The translations under genes and the position numbers were made by a program. Below, piece by piece: positions 24,250 through 33,145 of a stretch of DNA of 64,000 nucleotides. Origin of the DNA: Streptomyces tropicalis (GTDB taxonomy: Bacteria > Actinomycetota > Actinomycetes > Streptomycetales > Streptomycetaceae); assembly GCF_029269835.1 (NCBI RefSeq), contig NZ_JARJBB010000002.1:496001-560000 (forward strand). The letters run 5' to 3'. Numbering within the stretch: position 1 is the first letter of the stretch; each line of letters starts with the position of its first letter. The notes under the pieces were generated by a model, which saw nothing but the letters and a program-made list of their open reading frames with translations, searched no databases and was not told the origin of the DNA.

Positions 24250-25508
24250 TTGCCCTGCCCCTTGCGGTAGGGCATGCCGTCCGCCTTCGGCATCCGCAGG
24301 CTCTGCGCGGACAGCGACAGGACCAGCAGGGTGACGAGGTACGGGGTCGCGGTCACGACCTGCTTCGGGACGTCGTCGGTGCCGACGTACCAGACGAACA
24401 TCAGGGCCGAGACGACGGCGGTGAGCACCGCCGGCAGGTACTTCCGCCGCCACACCAGGTACGCGGCGCCGAACACCAGCAGGATCGCCAGCAGCAGGAT
24501 CAGCGCGTGCACGTTGGTGGTGCCGCCGCGCAGGTTGAGGCTGTCGGTGTAGCCGAACAGACCCGCGCCGAGGGCGAGGCCGCCCGGCATCCAGTTGCCG
24601 AAGATCATGGCGGCGAGGCCGATGTAGCCGCGGCCGGCGGTCTGGCCGTCCAGGTACACGTTCGACGCGACGATGGAGAGGAAGGCGCCGCCGAGGCCGG
24701 CGAAGCCGCCGGAGATGATCACGGCGATGTACTTGTACTTGTAGACGTTGACACCGAGCGACTCCGCGGCCACCGGGTTCTCGCCGCAGGAGCGCAGACG
24801 CAGGCCGAAGGAGGTGCGCCACAGCACCCACCAGCTCAGCGGGACCAGCGCCACGGCGATCACGGTGAGCGGCGAGAGGTCGGTGATCAGACCGCCGATC
24901 AGACCGGCCACGTCGGAGACGAGGAACCAGTGCTTGGCGTTCACGGCGTCCAGCCAGCCGGACAGGCCCGGAATGTCGAAGGTGCCCAGCGAGTCGATCG
25001 GCGGGGACTGCTTGGAGGAGCCCTGCGGGGCGTTCTCGAAGGTGAACTTCGACAGGTAGCGGGTGGTGCCGAGGGCCAGGATGTTGATCGCCACACCGGA
25101 GACGATGTGGTTGACGTTGAAGGTCACGGTGGCGATGGCGTGCAGCACGGCGCCGAGGGCGCCGCCGATGATGCCGAAGACCACACCGACCCACGGGCCC
25201 CACTGGTAGCCGGCCCAGGCGCCGAACCAGGTGCCGAGGATCATCATGCCCTCGAGGCCGATGTTGACGACGCCGGAGCGCTCGGACCACAGGCCGCCGA
25301 GGCCGGCCAGGCCGATCGGGACGGCCAGCCGCAGCGCGGTGGACATCTGGCCGGTGGAGGTGATGCCGTCCGCACCGGTGATCAGGCGCACGGCGGAGGT
25401 CAGCACCAGCAGGCCGGCGACGACGAGCAGGAGGACGGGGAGCGAGATGCGGCGGCTGCTCCGGGCGGGCCGCTTGGCCTGCGGCTTGGTGATGGTCGCC
25501 GTGGTCAT
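24246..25508 (-). CDS. Nucleoside ABC transporter permease (second subunit)
   Basis: A 420-residue BPD_transp_2-type permease. The core has SGVVNIGLEGMMILGTWFGAW, then SGVAINILALGTTRYLS and the coupling-loop segment LRSCGENPVAAESLGVNVYKYKYIAV, and continues through GGAFLSIV and GYIGLAAMIFGNW, all usual for the YufQ/NupQ branch. Roughly ten helices. The ATG at 25508 overlaps the end of the first permease (ATGA). With the ATPase and BmpA lipoproteins it forms a purine/pyrimidine nucleoside importer. Confidence 0.92.
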   Translation of the reverse strand: MTTATITKPQAKRPARSSRRISLPVLLLVVAGLLVLTSAVRLITGADGITSTGQMSTALRLAVPIGLAGLGGLWSERSGVVNIGLEGMMILGTWFGAWAGYQWGPWVGVVFGIIGGALGAVLHAIATVTFNVNHIVSGVAINILALGTTRYLSKFTFENAPQGSSKQSPPIDSLGTFDIPGLSGWLDAVNAKHWFLVSDVAGLIGGLITDLSPLTVIAVALVPLSWWVLWRTSFGLRLRSCGENPVAAESLGVNVYKYKYIAVIISGGFAGLGGAFLSIVASNVYLDGQTAGRGYIGLAAMIFGNWMPGGLALGAGLFGYTDSLNLRGGTTNVHALILLLAILLVFGAAYLVWRRKYLPAVLTAVVSALMFVWYVGTDDVPKQVVTATPYLVTLLVLSLSAQSLRMPKADGMPYRKGQGK

Positions 25509-26638
25509 CGGGCCGCCACCTCCTTCTTCTTCTCGGAGTTGATCTGGGCGGCGGCCGCGGCGAGCTCCGCGCCGACCCTCTTCTGCTGGCGGCGCAGGCC
25601 CCACTGGCGCACGGCCTCGTAGGAGATGACGACCGCGAAGACGATCAGGCCCTGCATGATCGTGGCGATCTCCTTCTCGTACGCCACCGGGGTCGCGTAG
25701 TCGAGAGCGGGAGAGGCCTTGTCCAGGAAGGCGATCAGGAGTGCGGCGAAGGCGATGCCGACCGGGTTGTTGCGGCCGAGCAGGGCGATGGTGATGCCAG
25801 TGAAGCCGAGACCGGTGGGGAAGCTCAGGCTGTAGGTGTGGGCGTCGCCGAGCAGCAGCGGCAGACCCGAGAGACCGGCCACCGCGCCGGAGATCAGCAT
25901 GGCGGTGAGGACCATCTTCTTGGCGTCGACGCCGGAGGCCGCGGCGGCGGACTCGGACTCGCCGGTGGCCCGCAGGTCGAAGCCGAAGCGGGTGCGGTTG
26001 AGGACGACCCAGTAGAGGACGCCCATGGCGACGGCGAGGAAGACCAGGCCGTAGATCTCGCCGACCTCGGTGCCGAGGTTGATGCCGGGGACCCAGCCGG
26101 ACGCGGACATGGTGCCGGTCGTCATGTTGTTGCCGAGCTGCACGCCCCAGACGTCGGCGAGGGTGAGGTAGCCGATGAGGCTGGTGGCGATGGCGTTCAG
26201 CATGATCGTGGAGACGACCTCGCTGACACCCCGGGTCACCTTCAGGACGCCCGCGGCACCGGCCCAGAAGGCGCCGGTGAGCATGGCGACGATCAGCAGC
26301 ATCGGGATCTGGAGGAACGACGGCAGCGCGACGTTGGCGCCGACCACGGCGGTCGTCATCGCGGCGAGACGGTACTGGCCGTCGACGCCGATGTTGAACA
26401 GGTTCATGCGGAAGCCGACGGCCACCGCGAGCGCCGCCAGGTAGTACATCGACGCCTGGTTGATGATCAGCACCTGGACGTCGGAGAACGACGCCTGCTG
26501 GAGCATCAGCGTGTACGGCTCGATCGGGTTCTTGCCCGAGGCGATCAGCACGACCGAGGTCAGCACGATCGCCGCGACGAGCGCGATGACCGGACCGGCC
26601 ACCGCCAGGAGCACCCGCTCCTTGTCGAACTTCTTCAT
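25505..26638 (-). CDS. Nucleoside ABC transporter permease (first subunit)
   Basis: A 377-residue permease of the YufP/NupP type. The N-terminal helix is VLLAVAGPVIALVAAIVLTSV, followed by FRMNLFNIGVDGQYRLAAM, the family's NIG-DGQ motif, and the coupling segment LRATGESESAAAASGVDAKKMVLTAM. The last 30 residues are Lys/Glu/Ala-rich and cytoplasmic. The ATG at 26638 overlaps the ATPase stop, so subunits are made in equal amounts. Confidence 0.92.
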   Translation of the reverse strand: MKKFDKERVLLAVAGPVIALVAAIVLTSVVLIASGKNPIEPYTLMLQQASFSDVQVLIINQASMYYLAALAVAVGFRMNLFNIGVDGQYRLAAMTTAVVGANVALPSFLQIPMLLIVAMLTGAFWAGAAGVLKVTRGVSEVVSTIMLNAIATSLIGYLTLADVWGVQLGNNMTTGTMSASGWVPGINLGTEVGEIYGLVFLAVAMGVLYWVVLNRTRFGFDLRATGESESAAAASGVDAKKMVLTAMLISGAVAGLSGLPLLLGDAHTYSLSFPTGLGFTGITIALLGRNNPVGIAFAALLIAFLDKASPALDYATPVAYEKEIATIMQGLIVFAVVISYEAVRQWGLRRQQKRVGAELAAAAAQINSEKKKEVAAR

Positions 26639-28248
26639 CGGGCCTCGCCCTCCGGACCGGCTTCCTCGGTGGTCTCTACGTGTTCCAGGTGGCCGGAGGC
26701 GGCACCCGTCATGGCCGAGCCGAGCTCCTCCGGTGTGATCGTCGCGGGGTCGGCGTCGGCCACCAGCCTGCCGTTGTAGATCACCCGCAGGGTGTCCGAC
26801 AGGCCGATGAGCTCGTCCAGGTCGGCGGAGATCAGCAGCACCGCCAGGCCTTCGCGGCGGGCGGCACGGATCTGGTCCCAGATCTGCGCCTGGGCGCCGA
26901 CGTCCACGCCCCGGGTGGGGTGGGCGGCGATCAGGAACTTGGGGTTGTGGCTCATCTCCCGGCCGACGATCAGCTTCTGCTGGTTGCCGCCGGACAGGGA
27001 GGCCGCGGTGACGTCGATGCCGGGGGTGCGGACGTCGTACTCCTCGACGATCCGGCGGGTGTCGGCCTGGGCGCCCTTGGGGTCGAGCCAGAAGCCCTTG
27101 GCGTTGGGGCGCTCGGTGACGTGGCCGAGGATGCGGTTCTCCCACAGCGGGGCCTCGAGGAGGAGGCCGTGGCGGTGGCGGTCCTCGGGGATGTAGCCGA
27201 CGCCCTGCTCGCGGCGCTTGCGGGTGGGCCAGGAGGAGACGTCCTCGCCGAGGAAGGTGATCGTGCCGGAGTCGGCCTTCTTCAGGCCGATCAGCGCGTC
27301 GATGAGCTCGGTCTGGCCGTTGCCCTCGACGCCTGCGATGCCCATGACCTCGCCGGCGTGGATGGTGAAGGAGACGTCGTCGAGGACGCGCTTGACGTCG
27401 CCGGCGCCCGCGAACTCGGTGAGGCCGCCCGCCGCGGGCTCGGACTCGGCGCCGAGGGAGGCGCCACCGCTCGCGTGGACGGTGAGGCCGCGGACCTCCA
27501 GCACCGGCCGGTCCGTGACCGTCGACTCGGCGGTCTCCGGGGTGGGCAGCTCGCTGCCGACCATCATCTCGGCCAGCTGGCGCGGGGTGGTCTCGGCGGG
27601 CACGGCGGTACCGACCGTCGTGCCGCGGCGTATGACGGTGATGTCGTCGGCGACCGAGAGGACCTCGCCCAGCTTGTGGGAGATGAAGATGACCGACAGG
27701 CCCTCGGCCTTCAGCTCGCGGAGGTTGTCGAAGAGGGCGTCGACCTCCTGCGGGACGAGCACGGCGGTCGGCTCGTCGAGGATCAGGGTCGTGGCGCCGC
27801 GGAAGAGGACCTTCAGGATCTCCACCCGCTGGCGGTCGGCGACGCCGAGGTCCTCGACGAGGAGGTCCGGGCGGACCCCGAGGCCGTAGCGGTCGGAGAT
27901 CTCCTTGATCTTCTTGCGGGCGGCGGCGCCGATGCCGTGCAGCTTCTCGCTGCCCAGCACGACGTTCTCGAGCACGGTGAGGTTGTCCGCCAGCATGAAG
28001 TGCTGGTGGACCATGCCGATGCCGCGGACGATGGCGTCGGCGGGGCTGCCGAAGGCCACCTGCTCGCCGTGGATCGCGATGGTGCCCTCGTCCGGCTTCT
28101 GCATGCCGTAGAGGATCTTCATCAGTGTCGACTTGCCGGCACCGTTCTCGCCGACGAGGGCGTGCACGGTGCCCTTGCGGACGGTCAGGTGGATGTCGTG
28201 GTTGGCCACGACTCCGGGGAATCGCTTGGTGATGCCCGCGAGCTCCAC
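26635..28248 (-). CDS. Nucleoside ABC transporter ATPase (tandem ATP-binding domains); start may be an ATC at 28296
   Basis: Energises nucleoside import. Two ATP-binding cassettes: the first has Walker A GENGAGKST and Walker B LILDEPTAVL. The second has an atypical P-loop GVEGNGQTELID and the signature LSGGNQQKL followed by LIAAHPTRGVDVGA, as in the sugar/nucleoside (RbsA/YufO/NupO) group. From the GTG at 28248 the protein is 537 residues and starts MELAGITKRFPG. No ribosome-binding site precedes this GTG. An AGGAGA site (28304-28309) points instead to an in-frame ATC codon at 28296, seven bases away. The nucleoside-regulon palindrome lies at 28326. Confidence 0.93.
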   Translation of the reverse strand: MELAGITKRFPGVVANHDIHLTVRKGTVHALVGENGAGKSTLMKILYGMQKPDEGTIAIHGEQVAFGSPADAIVRGIGMVHQHFMLADNLTVLENVVLGSEKLHGIGAAARKKIKEISDRYGLGVRPDLLVEDLGVADRQRVEILKVLFRGATTLILDEPTAVLVPQEVDALFDNLRELKAEGLSVIFISHKLGEVLSVADDITVIRRGTTVGTAVPAETTPRQLAEMMVGSELPTPETAESTVTDRPVLEVRGLTVHASGGASLGAESEPAAGGLTEFAGAGDVKRVLDDVSFTIHAGEVMGIAGVEGNGQTELIDALIGLKKADSGTITFLGEDVSSWPTRKRREQGVGYIPEDRHRHGLLLEAPLWENRILGHVTERPNAKGFWLDPKGAQADTRRIVEEYDVRTPGIDVTAASLSGGNQQKLIVGREMSHNPKFLIAAHPTRGVDVGAQAQIWDQIRAARREGLAVLLISADLDELIGLSDTLRVIYNGRLVADADPATITPEELGSAMTGAASGHLEHVETTEEAGPEGEAR

Positions 28249-28325
28249 CGCGACCGTCGAGGGTGCGGTGAGCGGAGGGCTGCTGGACGCGTCGATGGCG
28301 CACTCTCCTCAGGAAAGGGGCCGCT

Positions 28326-28337
28326 CTACGCGCGTAG
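28326..28337. promoter_or_regulatory. Nucleoside-regulon operator upstream of the ABC-cdd-deoA operon
   Basis: Perfect palindrome CTACGCGCGTAG, about 17 bases before the ribosome-binding site. On the minus strand a TATTTAAA stretch (28347-28354) lies just upstream and may be the -10 region, so a bound repressor would cover the transcription start. Confidence 0.65.
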
Positions 28338-28427
28338 CGCCCCTGCTTTAAATACTGCCCGGACCCGATCGATCTCGTATCGCTCCCGATCCGATCCGAG
28401 CATTCTGCCGCGCGAACGGCGGCAGGA

Positions 28428-28459
28428 GGGGCGCGGGTTGGTGATCCTCCCCGCGCCCC
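28428..28459 (-). terminator. Terminator-like hairpin after bmpA1
   Basis: A ten-base stem (GGGGCGCGGG and its inverse) with a 12-base loop in the gap after bmpA1. A second, shorter stem (GGACCGGC and its inverse, 28509-28530) lies closer to the stop. Confidence 0.55.
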
Positions 28460-28542
28460 GTTCCGTGGCCGTCAACGCTGCCATCGCAGCGTCCCTTTGG
28501 CCATGCCCCGGACCGGCTTTCCGGCCGGTCCCGGCGATCGGG

Positions 28543-29592
28543 TCAGGAGGTCTTGACCTTGATGGTGCCGTTCTTGATGCCCTCCTCGGCCTTCTTGAGC
28601 GCGGCCTGCAGGTCGGCGTTGTTCTTGAAGACCGGGTTGGAGTCGGCGAGGCTGACGCCGCCGTTGTCCAGGGAGCCGCGGATCTCGCCGTTCTGCGGCT
28701 TCTTGTCCTTGATGACGGACTTGGCCAGGTCGTAGACCGCGCCCTCGACGTTCTTGAGGGCCGAGGTCAGGATGGAGTTCTTGTACTTCGCCAGCGCGGC
28801 CTGCTGGTACTGGTCGGAGTCGACGCCGATCGCCCAGATCTTGTGCGCCGCGGCCGCCTTGATGACGCCCTGGCCGGAGAGGCCGGCGGCGTGGTAGACG
28901 ACGTCCGCACCGGCGTCGATCTGGCCGTTCGCGGCGTTCTCGCCCTTGTCGGGGCTGGAGAAGCCGCCCTGGTCGGCGGTCTCGGTCAGGTACTGCTTCT
29001 CGATCTTGATCTTCGGGTTGACCGACTGCGCACCCTGGACGAAGCCCGCCTCGAACTTGTGGATCAGCGGGACGTCCACGCCGCCTATGAAGCCGATGTG
29101 GTTCTTCTTGGTGGTCTTGGCGGCCGCGACACCGGCCAGGTACGAGGACTGCTCCTCGTGGAAGACCAGGTCGGCGACGTTCTTCGCCTGCACCTCGTTG
29201 TCGTCGATGATGCCGAAGGTCACCTTCGGGTACTTGGCGGCGACCTCCTTGACCGCCGGCGAGTACACGAAGCCGACGCCGATGACCGGGTTGTAGCCCG
29301 ACTTCGCCAGCTGCTCCAGGCGCTGCACCTTGTCCGCGGTGGACTCGCCGTCCTGCGGCTCGACGTCCCGGCCGCTCACGCCGAAGGCCTTCTCGGCCTT
29401 CTGCAGACCGGCGAAGGCGGCGTCGTTGAAGGACTGGTCGCCCTTGCCGCCGACATCGTAGGCAAGGCCAATACCCTTGGACTTGCCACCGCCGGCCTCG
29501 GCCGACGTGCTGCTGCTGCCACAAGCGGAAACGGTGACGGCAAGCGCTGCGGTCGCAACGCCTGCAATCGCGATACGGGACACCCGGCGCAT
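28543..29592 (-). CDS. BmpA-family nucleoside-binding lipoprotein, copy 1
   Basis: Extracytoplasmic substrate-binding lipoprotein of 349 residues. The start ATG at 29592 follows AAAGGAG. The signal peptide ends at the lipobox VSAC (Cys near residue 24). The mature protein is a Bmp/PnrA domain: GIGLAYDVGGKGDQSFND, HEEQSSYLAGVAAAK and YHAAGLSGQGV, which in PnrA-type proteins line the nucleoside pocket. It is transcribed towards the ABC operon and is the likely capture subunit. Its close paralogue bmpA2 lies directly upstream. A variant operator lies 56 bases before the start. Confidence 0.93.
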   Translation of the reverse strand: MRRVSRIAIAGVATAALAVTVSACGSSSTSAEAGGGKSKGIGLAYDVGGKGDQSFNDAAFAGLQKAEKAFGVSGRDVEPQDGESTADKVQRLEQLAKSGYNPVIGVGFVYSPAVKEVAAKYPKVTFGIIDDNEVQAKNVADLVFHEEQSSYLAGVAAAKTTKKNHIGFIGGVDVPLIHKFEAGFVQGAQSVNPKIKIEKQYLTETADQGGFSSPDKGENAANGQIDAGADVVYHAAGLSGQGVIKAAAAHKIWAIGVDSDQYQQAALAKYKNSILTSALKNVEGAVYDLAKSVIKDKKPQNGEIRGSLDNGGVSLADSNPVFKNNADLQAALKKAEEGIKNGTIKVKTS

Positions 29593-29647
29593 GGAACGTG
29601 ACTCCTTTGTGCAAGCGCCCATACCAGGCGCTGGTTCCGCCGCAGCG

Positions 29648-29659
29648 TAACGCGCGTAG
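29648..29659. promoter_or_regulatory. Nucleoside-regulon operator upstream of bmpA1
   Basis: TAACGCGCGTAG: the same core and right half as the perfect palindromes, with a changed left end. Identical over at least 14 bases (GTAACGCGCGTAGA) to the copy before bmpA2. Confidence 0.6.
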
Positions 29660-29734
29660 ACCAGACGGAAAACCCCTTCTGTCCGGTCCGTTATCGAGCT
29701 GTGGCCACGGCCCCGGCACGCATCACGGACAGCA

Positions 29735-29765
29735 GTACGCCCCTTGCGGAAGGCAAGGGGCGTAC
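29735..29765 (-). terminator. Terminator of bmpA2
   Basis: Perfect 13-bp stem GTACGCCCCTTGC and its inverse with a five-base loop, 62 bases after the bmpA2 stop. It separates the bmpA2 transcript from the bmpA1 promoter. Confidence 0.8.
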
Positions 29766-29826
29766 GGCCAGGAGGCCTTCGGGGACGGCGCACGCCGGAC
29801 CCCCGGACGGGGCCTTCGGACACTCA

Positions 29827-30897
29827 TTACTGGGTCTTGACGGTCACCTTGCCGTTGACGATGTCCTCCTTGGCCTTCTCGACCGCGGCGACCACGTCCT
29901 TCATCGCCTTGTACTTCGGGTTCGAGTCCGCGAAGCCGACGCCGCCGCTCTTCAGGTCGCCGCGCACCTCGCCGGTCAGCGGCTTGCCCTCGTAGACGGA
30001 CTTGGACAGATCGTAGACCGCGCCGCCGACGTTCTTCAGGGCGGAGCCGAGGATGTAGTCCTTGTACTTCGCCAGCGCGCTCTGCTGGTACTGGTCGGAG
30101 TCGACGCCGATCGCCCACACCTTGTGCTCGGCGGCGGACTGGATCACACCCTGCCCGGACAGGCCGGCGGCGTGGTAGATCACGTCGGCGCCCGCGTCGA
30201 TCTGGCCGTTCGCCGCGTCCTTGCCCTTGTCGGGGCTGGAGAAGCCGCCCTCCTGCGGAGTCTGGGTGAGGTACTGCGACTCGATCTTGATCTTCGGGTC
30301 GACCGACTGGACGCCCTCCTTGAAGCCCGCCTCGAACTTGTGGATCAGCGGGATGTCCACGCCGCCTATGAAGCCGACGTGCTTCTTCTTGGTGGTCTTG
30401 GCGGCCGCGACACCGGCCAGGTACGAGGACTGCTCCTCGTGGAAGACCAGGTCGGCGACGTTCTTCGCCTGGACGGTGTTGTCGTCGATGATGCCGAAGG
30501 TGATCTTCGGGTACTTGGCGGCGACCTGCTTGACCGCCGGGCCGTAGACGAAGCCGACGCCGATGATCGGGTTGTAGCCCGCCTTGGCGAGCTGCTCGAG
30601 CCGCTGGACCTTGTCCGCGTCGGTCTCGTTGTCGCTCGGCTCGACGTCCCGGCCGCCGATCTTGAACTCCTTCTCGGCCTTCTGGAAGCCGGCGAAGGCG
30701 GCGTCGTTGAAGGACTGGTCGCCCTTGCCGCCGATGTCGTAGGCGAGGCCGATGCCCTTGCCGGAGTACTTGCCGGACGCGGAGGAGCCGCCGGTCGACT
30801 CCGTGCTGGACTTGCCGCACCCGACGGCGGCGAGGGCGATGACCGCTACGGCCACCGCGGCTTGGGAGAACCTGGTCCTCCGAGAGTTGAGACGCAC
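29827..30897 (-). CDS. BmpA-family nucleoside-binding lipoprotein, copy 2
   Basis: A 356-residue lipoprotein closely similar to copy 1 over its whole mature length. The signal peptide has lipobox AVGC (near residue 27 from the GTG at 30897) followed by a Ser/Gly linker. The start at 30897 fits an AAGGGG ribosome-binding site; another GTG at 30906 is possible. It has its own operator upstream and its own terminator downstream. Part of the coding sequence (30383-30471) is identical at every base to copy 1 (29102-29190), including silent positions. The two copies may bind different nucleosides. Confidence 0.92.
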   Translation of the reverse strand: MRLNSRRTRFSQAAVAVAVIALAAVGCGKSSTESTGGSSASGKYSGKGIGLAYDIGGKGDQSFNDAAFAGFQKAEKEFKIGGRDVEPSDNETDADKVQRLEQLAKAGYNPIIGVGFVYGPAVKQVAAKYPKITFGIIDDNTVQAKNVADLVFHEEQSSYLAGVAAAKTTKKKHVGFIGGVDIPLIHKFEAGFKEGVQSVDPKIKIESQYLTQTPQEGGFSSPDKGKDAANGQIDAGADVIYHAAGLSGQGVIQSAAEHKVWAIGVDSDQYQQSALAKYKDYILGSALKNVGGAVYDLSKSVYEGKPLTGEVRGDLKSGGVGFADSNPKYKAMKDVVAAVEKAKEDIVNGKVTVKTQ

Positions 30898-30973
30898 AAC
30901 AAGCACCCCTTCATGCCCACGGCACCGTCGCCGGCCCGTTCCAGCCGCCTCTGGTGGCGATTTCGGCGCACAG

Positions 30974-30985
30974 TAACGCGCGTAG
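30974..30985. promoter_or_regulatory. Nucleoside-regulon operator upstream of bmpA2
   Basis: TAACGCGCGTAG, 77 bases before the chosen start of bmpA2 and identical to the copy before bmpA1. Confidence 0.6.
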
Positions 30986-31209
30986 AAGAGCGGGAGAACG
31001 GGGTTTCTCCGGGCTGTTATCGAACCGTGTCGGCAATGGGTCCCGCGGGCCCGCCGCCGGTGACGGGGCGGTGGCGGGAGCGGGCGAAGGGGTACCGTTC
31101 GGGCACCCCTGCCGATGCCGCGCCCGACGCCGGTTCCGGGGGCGGGCGCGGGCCGCGTTTCGGGGGTGGACTCGGGCCGCGCGGGCGCCCCCGCAGGCCG
31201 GCGGGTGCC

Positions 31210-32442
31210 TCAGCGGGCGGCGTGCAGCAGTGCGGCCGCCGTGAAGAGCTCCACACCGACGGTGATGGCGGACTCGTCGGCGTCGAAGTCGCCCTGGTGC
31301 AGGTCGCGCACGGTCCGCTCACCCGGGGTGCGCACACCGAGGCGGGCCATCGCGCCGGGCACGTGCTCCAGGTACCAGGAGAAGTCCTCGCCGCCGAGGC
31401 TCTGCTCGGTGCCCTCCACCGACTCGGCGCCGCGCCGCGCCACCATCGCCTCGCGGAGCAGCTCGGTGACCGCCGGGTCGTTGACGACCGGGGGCACCCC
31501 GCGCACGTAGGTGATCTCCGACTTGGCCTTGTGCAGGTTGGCGACCTCGTCGATCGCGGCGACCACGATGTCGGGCGCGTACCGCCAGGCGTCGATGTCC
31601 AGGCAGCGCACGGTCCCGGAGAGCTCGGCGTGCTGCGGGACGACGTTCGGGGCGTGCCCGGACTCGATCCGGCCCCAGGTCACGGCGAGCCCGGCACGGG
31701 TGTCGACGCGGCGGCCGACCAGCGCGGGCACGTCGGTGACGACGCGGGCGGCGGCGGTGACCAGGTCGGTGGTCAGGTGCGGGCGGGCGGTGTGGCCGCC
31801 GGGCCCGTCGAGGGACACCTCCAGCCGGTCGCAGGCCGAGGTGATGGGCCCCTGGCGCAGGCCGATCCGCCCGGCGTCCACCCGGGGGTCGCAGTGCACG
31901 GCGAGGATGCGGCCCACGCCGTTCAGCCCGCCGAACTTGATCACGTCGCCGGCGCCGCCGGGCAGCACCTCCTCGGCGGGCTGGAAGATCAGCCGCACGG
32001 GGCGGGGCAGCAGTCCCTGGCGGTGCAGCTCGGCCAGCACGAGGCCGGCGCCCAGGACGACGGTGGTGTGCACGTCGTGCCCGCAGGCGTGGGCGCGGTC
32101 GGGCACGGTGGACCGGTACGGGCTCTCGCTCTTGGTGTCCGGGATGGGCAGGGCGTCGATGTCGGCGCGCAGCGCGAGGATGTCCGGCCCGCCGTCCCCG
32201 CCCGCGAGGTCGGCACCGATGTCGCAGACGAGTCCGGTCCCGCCGGTGAGAATCCGCGGCTTCAGGCCGGCCTGCTCCAGCCGTGCCTTGATCGCGGCGG
32301 TGGTGCGGAACTCCTGGTTGCCGAGCTCCGGGTGCATGTGCAGGTCGCGCCGGAACGCCACGAGCTCGTCGCGGAGCGCTTCGGGGAGCGTGCCGGGGAG
32401 CACGGCGGCGGTCGGGAGATCGGCCTCGGACTGTTGCGACAT
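31210..32442 (-). CDS. M20D-family amidohydrolase
   Basis: Metal-dependent amide hydrolase of the hippurate/IAA-amino-acid hydrolase group, 410 residues. Metal-ligand motifs are RRDLHMHPELG at the start, RADIDALPIPD, HACGHDVH (near residue 117) and FQPAEE (near 150), with a late GGEDFSWYLEHVPG. A dimerisation insert sits in the middle. The start ATG at 32442 has GAGGGTG upstream; GTG 32454 is also possible. No substrate can be named. It lies next to bmpA2 in the same direction but has no operator of the nucleoside type, and about 220 bases separate the coding regions. Confidence 0.9.
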   Translation of the reverse strand: MSQQSEADLPTAAVLPGTLPEALRDELVAFRRDLHMHPELGNQEFRTTAAIKARLEQAGLKPRILTGGTGLVCDIGADLAGGDGGPDILALRADIDALPIPDTKSESPYRSTVPDRAHACGHDVHTTVVLGAGLVLAELHRQGLLPRPVRLIFQPAEEVLPGGAGDVIKFGGLNGVGRILAVHCDPRVDAGRIGLRQGPITSACDRLEVSLDGPGGHTARPHLTTDLVTAAARVVTDVPALVGRRVDTRAGLAVTWGRIESGHAPNVVPQHAELSGTVRCLDIDAWRYAPDIVVAAIDEVANLHKAKSEITYVRGVPPVVNDPAVTELLREAMVARRGAESVEGTEQSLGGEDFSWYLEHVPGAMARLGVRTPGERTVRDLHQGDFDADESAITVGVELFTAAALLHAAR

Positions 32443-32772
32443 CAGTTGCTTCACCCTCTGCAGGGTAGGACGCCCGGCCGGTCAACTGACCCTCGATCAA
32501 CAAAAGTTCAGCCCGTTAGGGGAAGAAAATCTGGCCGGCAGGCGCATGGCGGCGGACTCGGGTGGGTAAAACCTTTCGTTTCTCCCTCCACGGATACCAC
32601 GCCACACCCGTATCACGCTCACCGTGCCCACAGAACGGGACCCGGGCGGGACGGGCGGCCACCCGGTCCCGGCGGTGACGACCGCCGCGCTTCCGCGCAG
32701 CGGCACCGGACGCCTCCATCCGGCGGATCGCTTCGGTGATGCGTTCGAATCCGGCCGGGGCCCCCACCGCGC

Positions 32773-33018
32773 TCACTCCCCGGCGAACGGATCCGCCGCA
32801 TCGGCCGCCTGCACCGCCCGCTGGGCCCACACCTCGGGCCTGCCCGGATCCGCACAGGCCTCCACGCGCTCCCGCCCGGCGCCGGGCATCGGGATGCCGC
32901 GCCACTCCAGGATGCGGAGGACCATCTCGCGACGGTCCTCGACACGGCCCTGCTCTCGGCCTTCTTCGCGTACCTGCCCGGCCGGCGGGTGCCGCCAGAA
33001 GTGCTGGATCGCCGTCAT
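32773..33018 (-). CDS. 81-residue protein resembling the tail of a larger protein family
   Basis: Starts MTAIQHFWRHPP at an ATG preceded by GGAGGG at ideal spacing and ends in DAADPFAGE. The second half (charged EEGREQGRVEDRREMVLRILEWRGI followed by WAQRAVQAADAADPF) resembles the C-terminal segment of long Streptomyces proteins related to Rpn/PD-(D/E)XK nucleases. It is either a small stand-alone gene or a shortened remnant with a working ribosome-binding site. The 330 bases between this gene and the amidohydrolase show nothing convincing. Function unknown. Confidence 0.45.
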   Translation of the reverse strand: MTAIQHFWRHPPAGQVREEGREQGRVEDRREMVLRILEWRGIPMPGAGRERVEACADPGRPEVWAQRAVQAADAADPFAGE

Positions 33019-33145
33019 CAGGTCCCTCCGCATCCGCGTCGCCGGGGGTCTGCCAGGCACGAGTCGACGCACTGCACGCAGACCGCGGCGCCGTGGGGGT
33101 CGACGGTCCGCAGGGCTGAGGCCGGGGACTCCGGTATGGCGGCGG

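Noticed and set aside
25505..28303. A 932-codon frame spanning both the permease and the whole ATPase gene
   Set aside because: Only its last 377 codons encode a real permease. The part overlapping the ATPase is an out-of-phase Arg/Gly/Pro-rich shadow.
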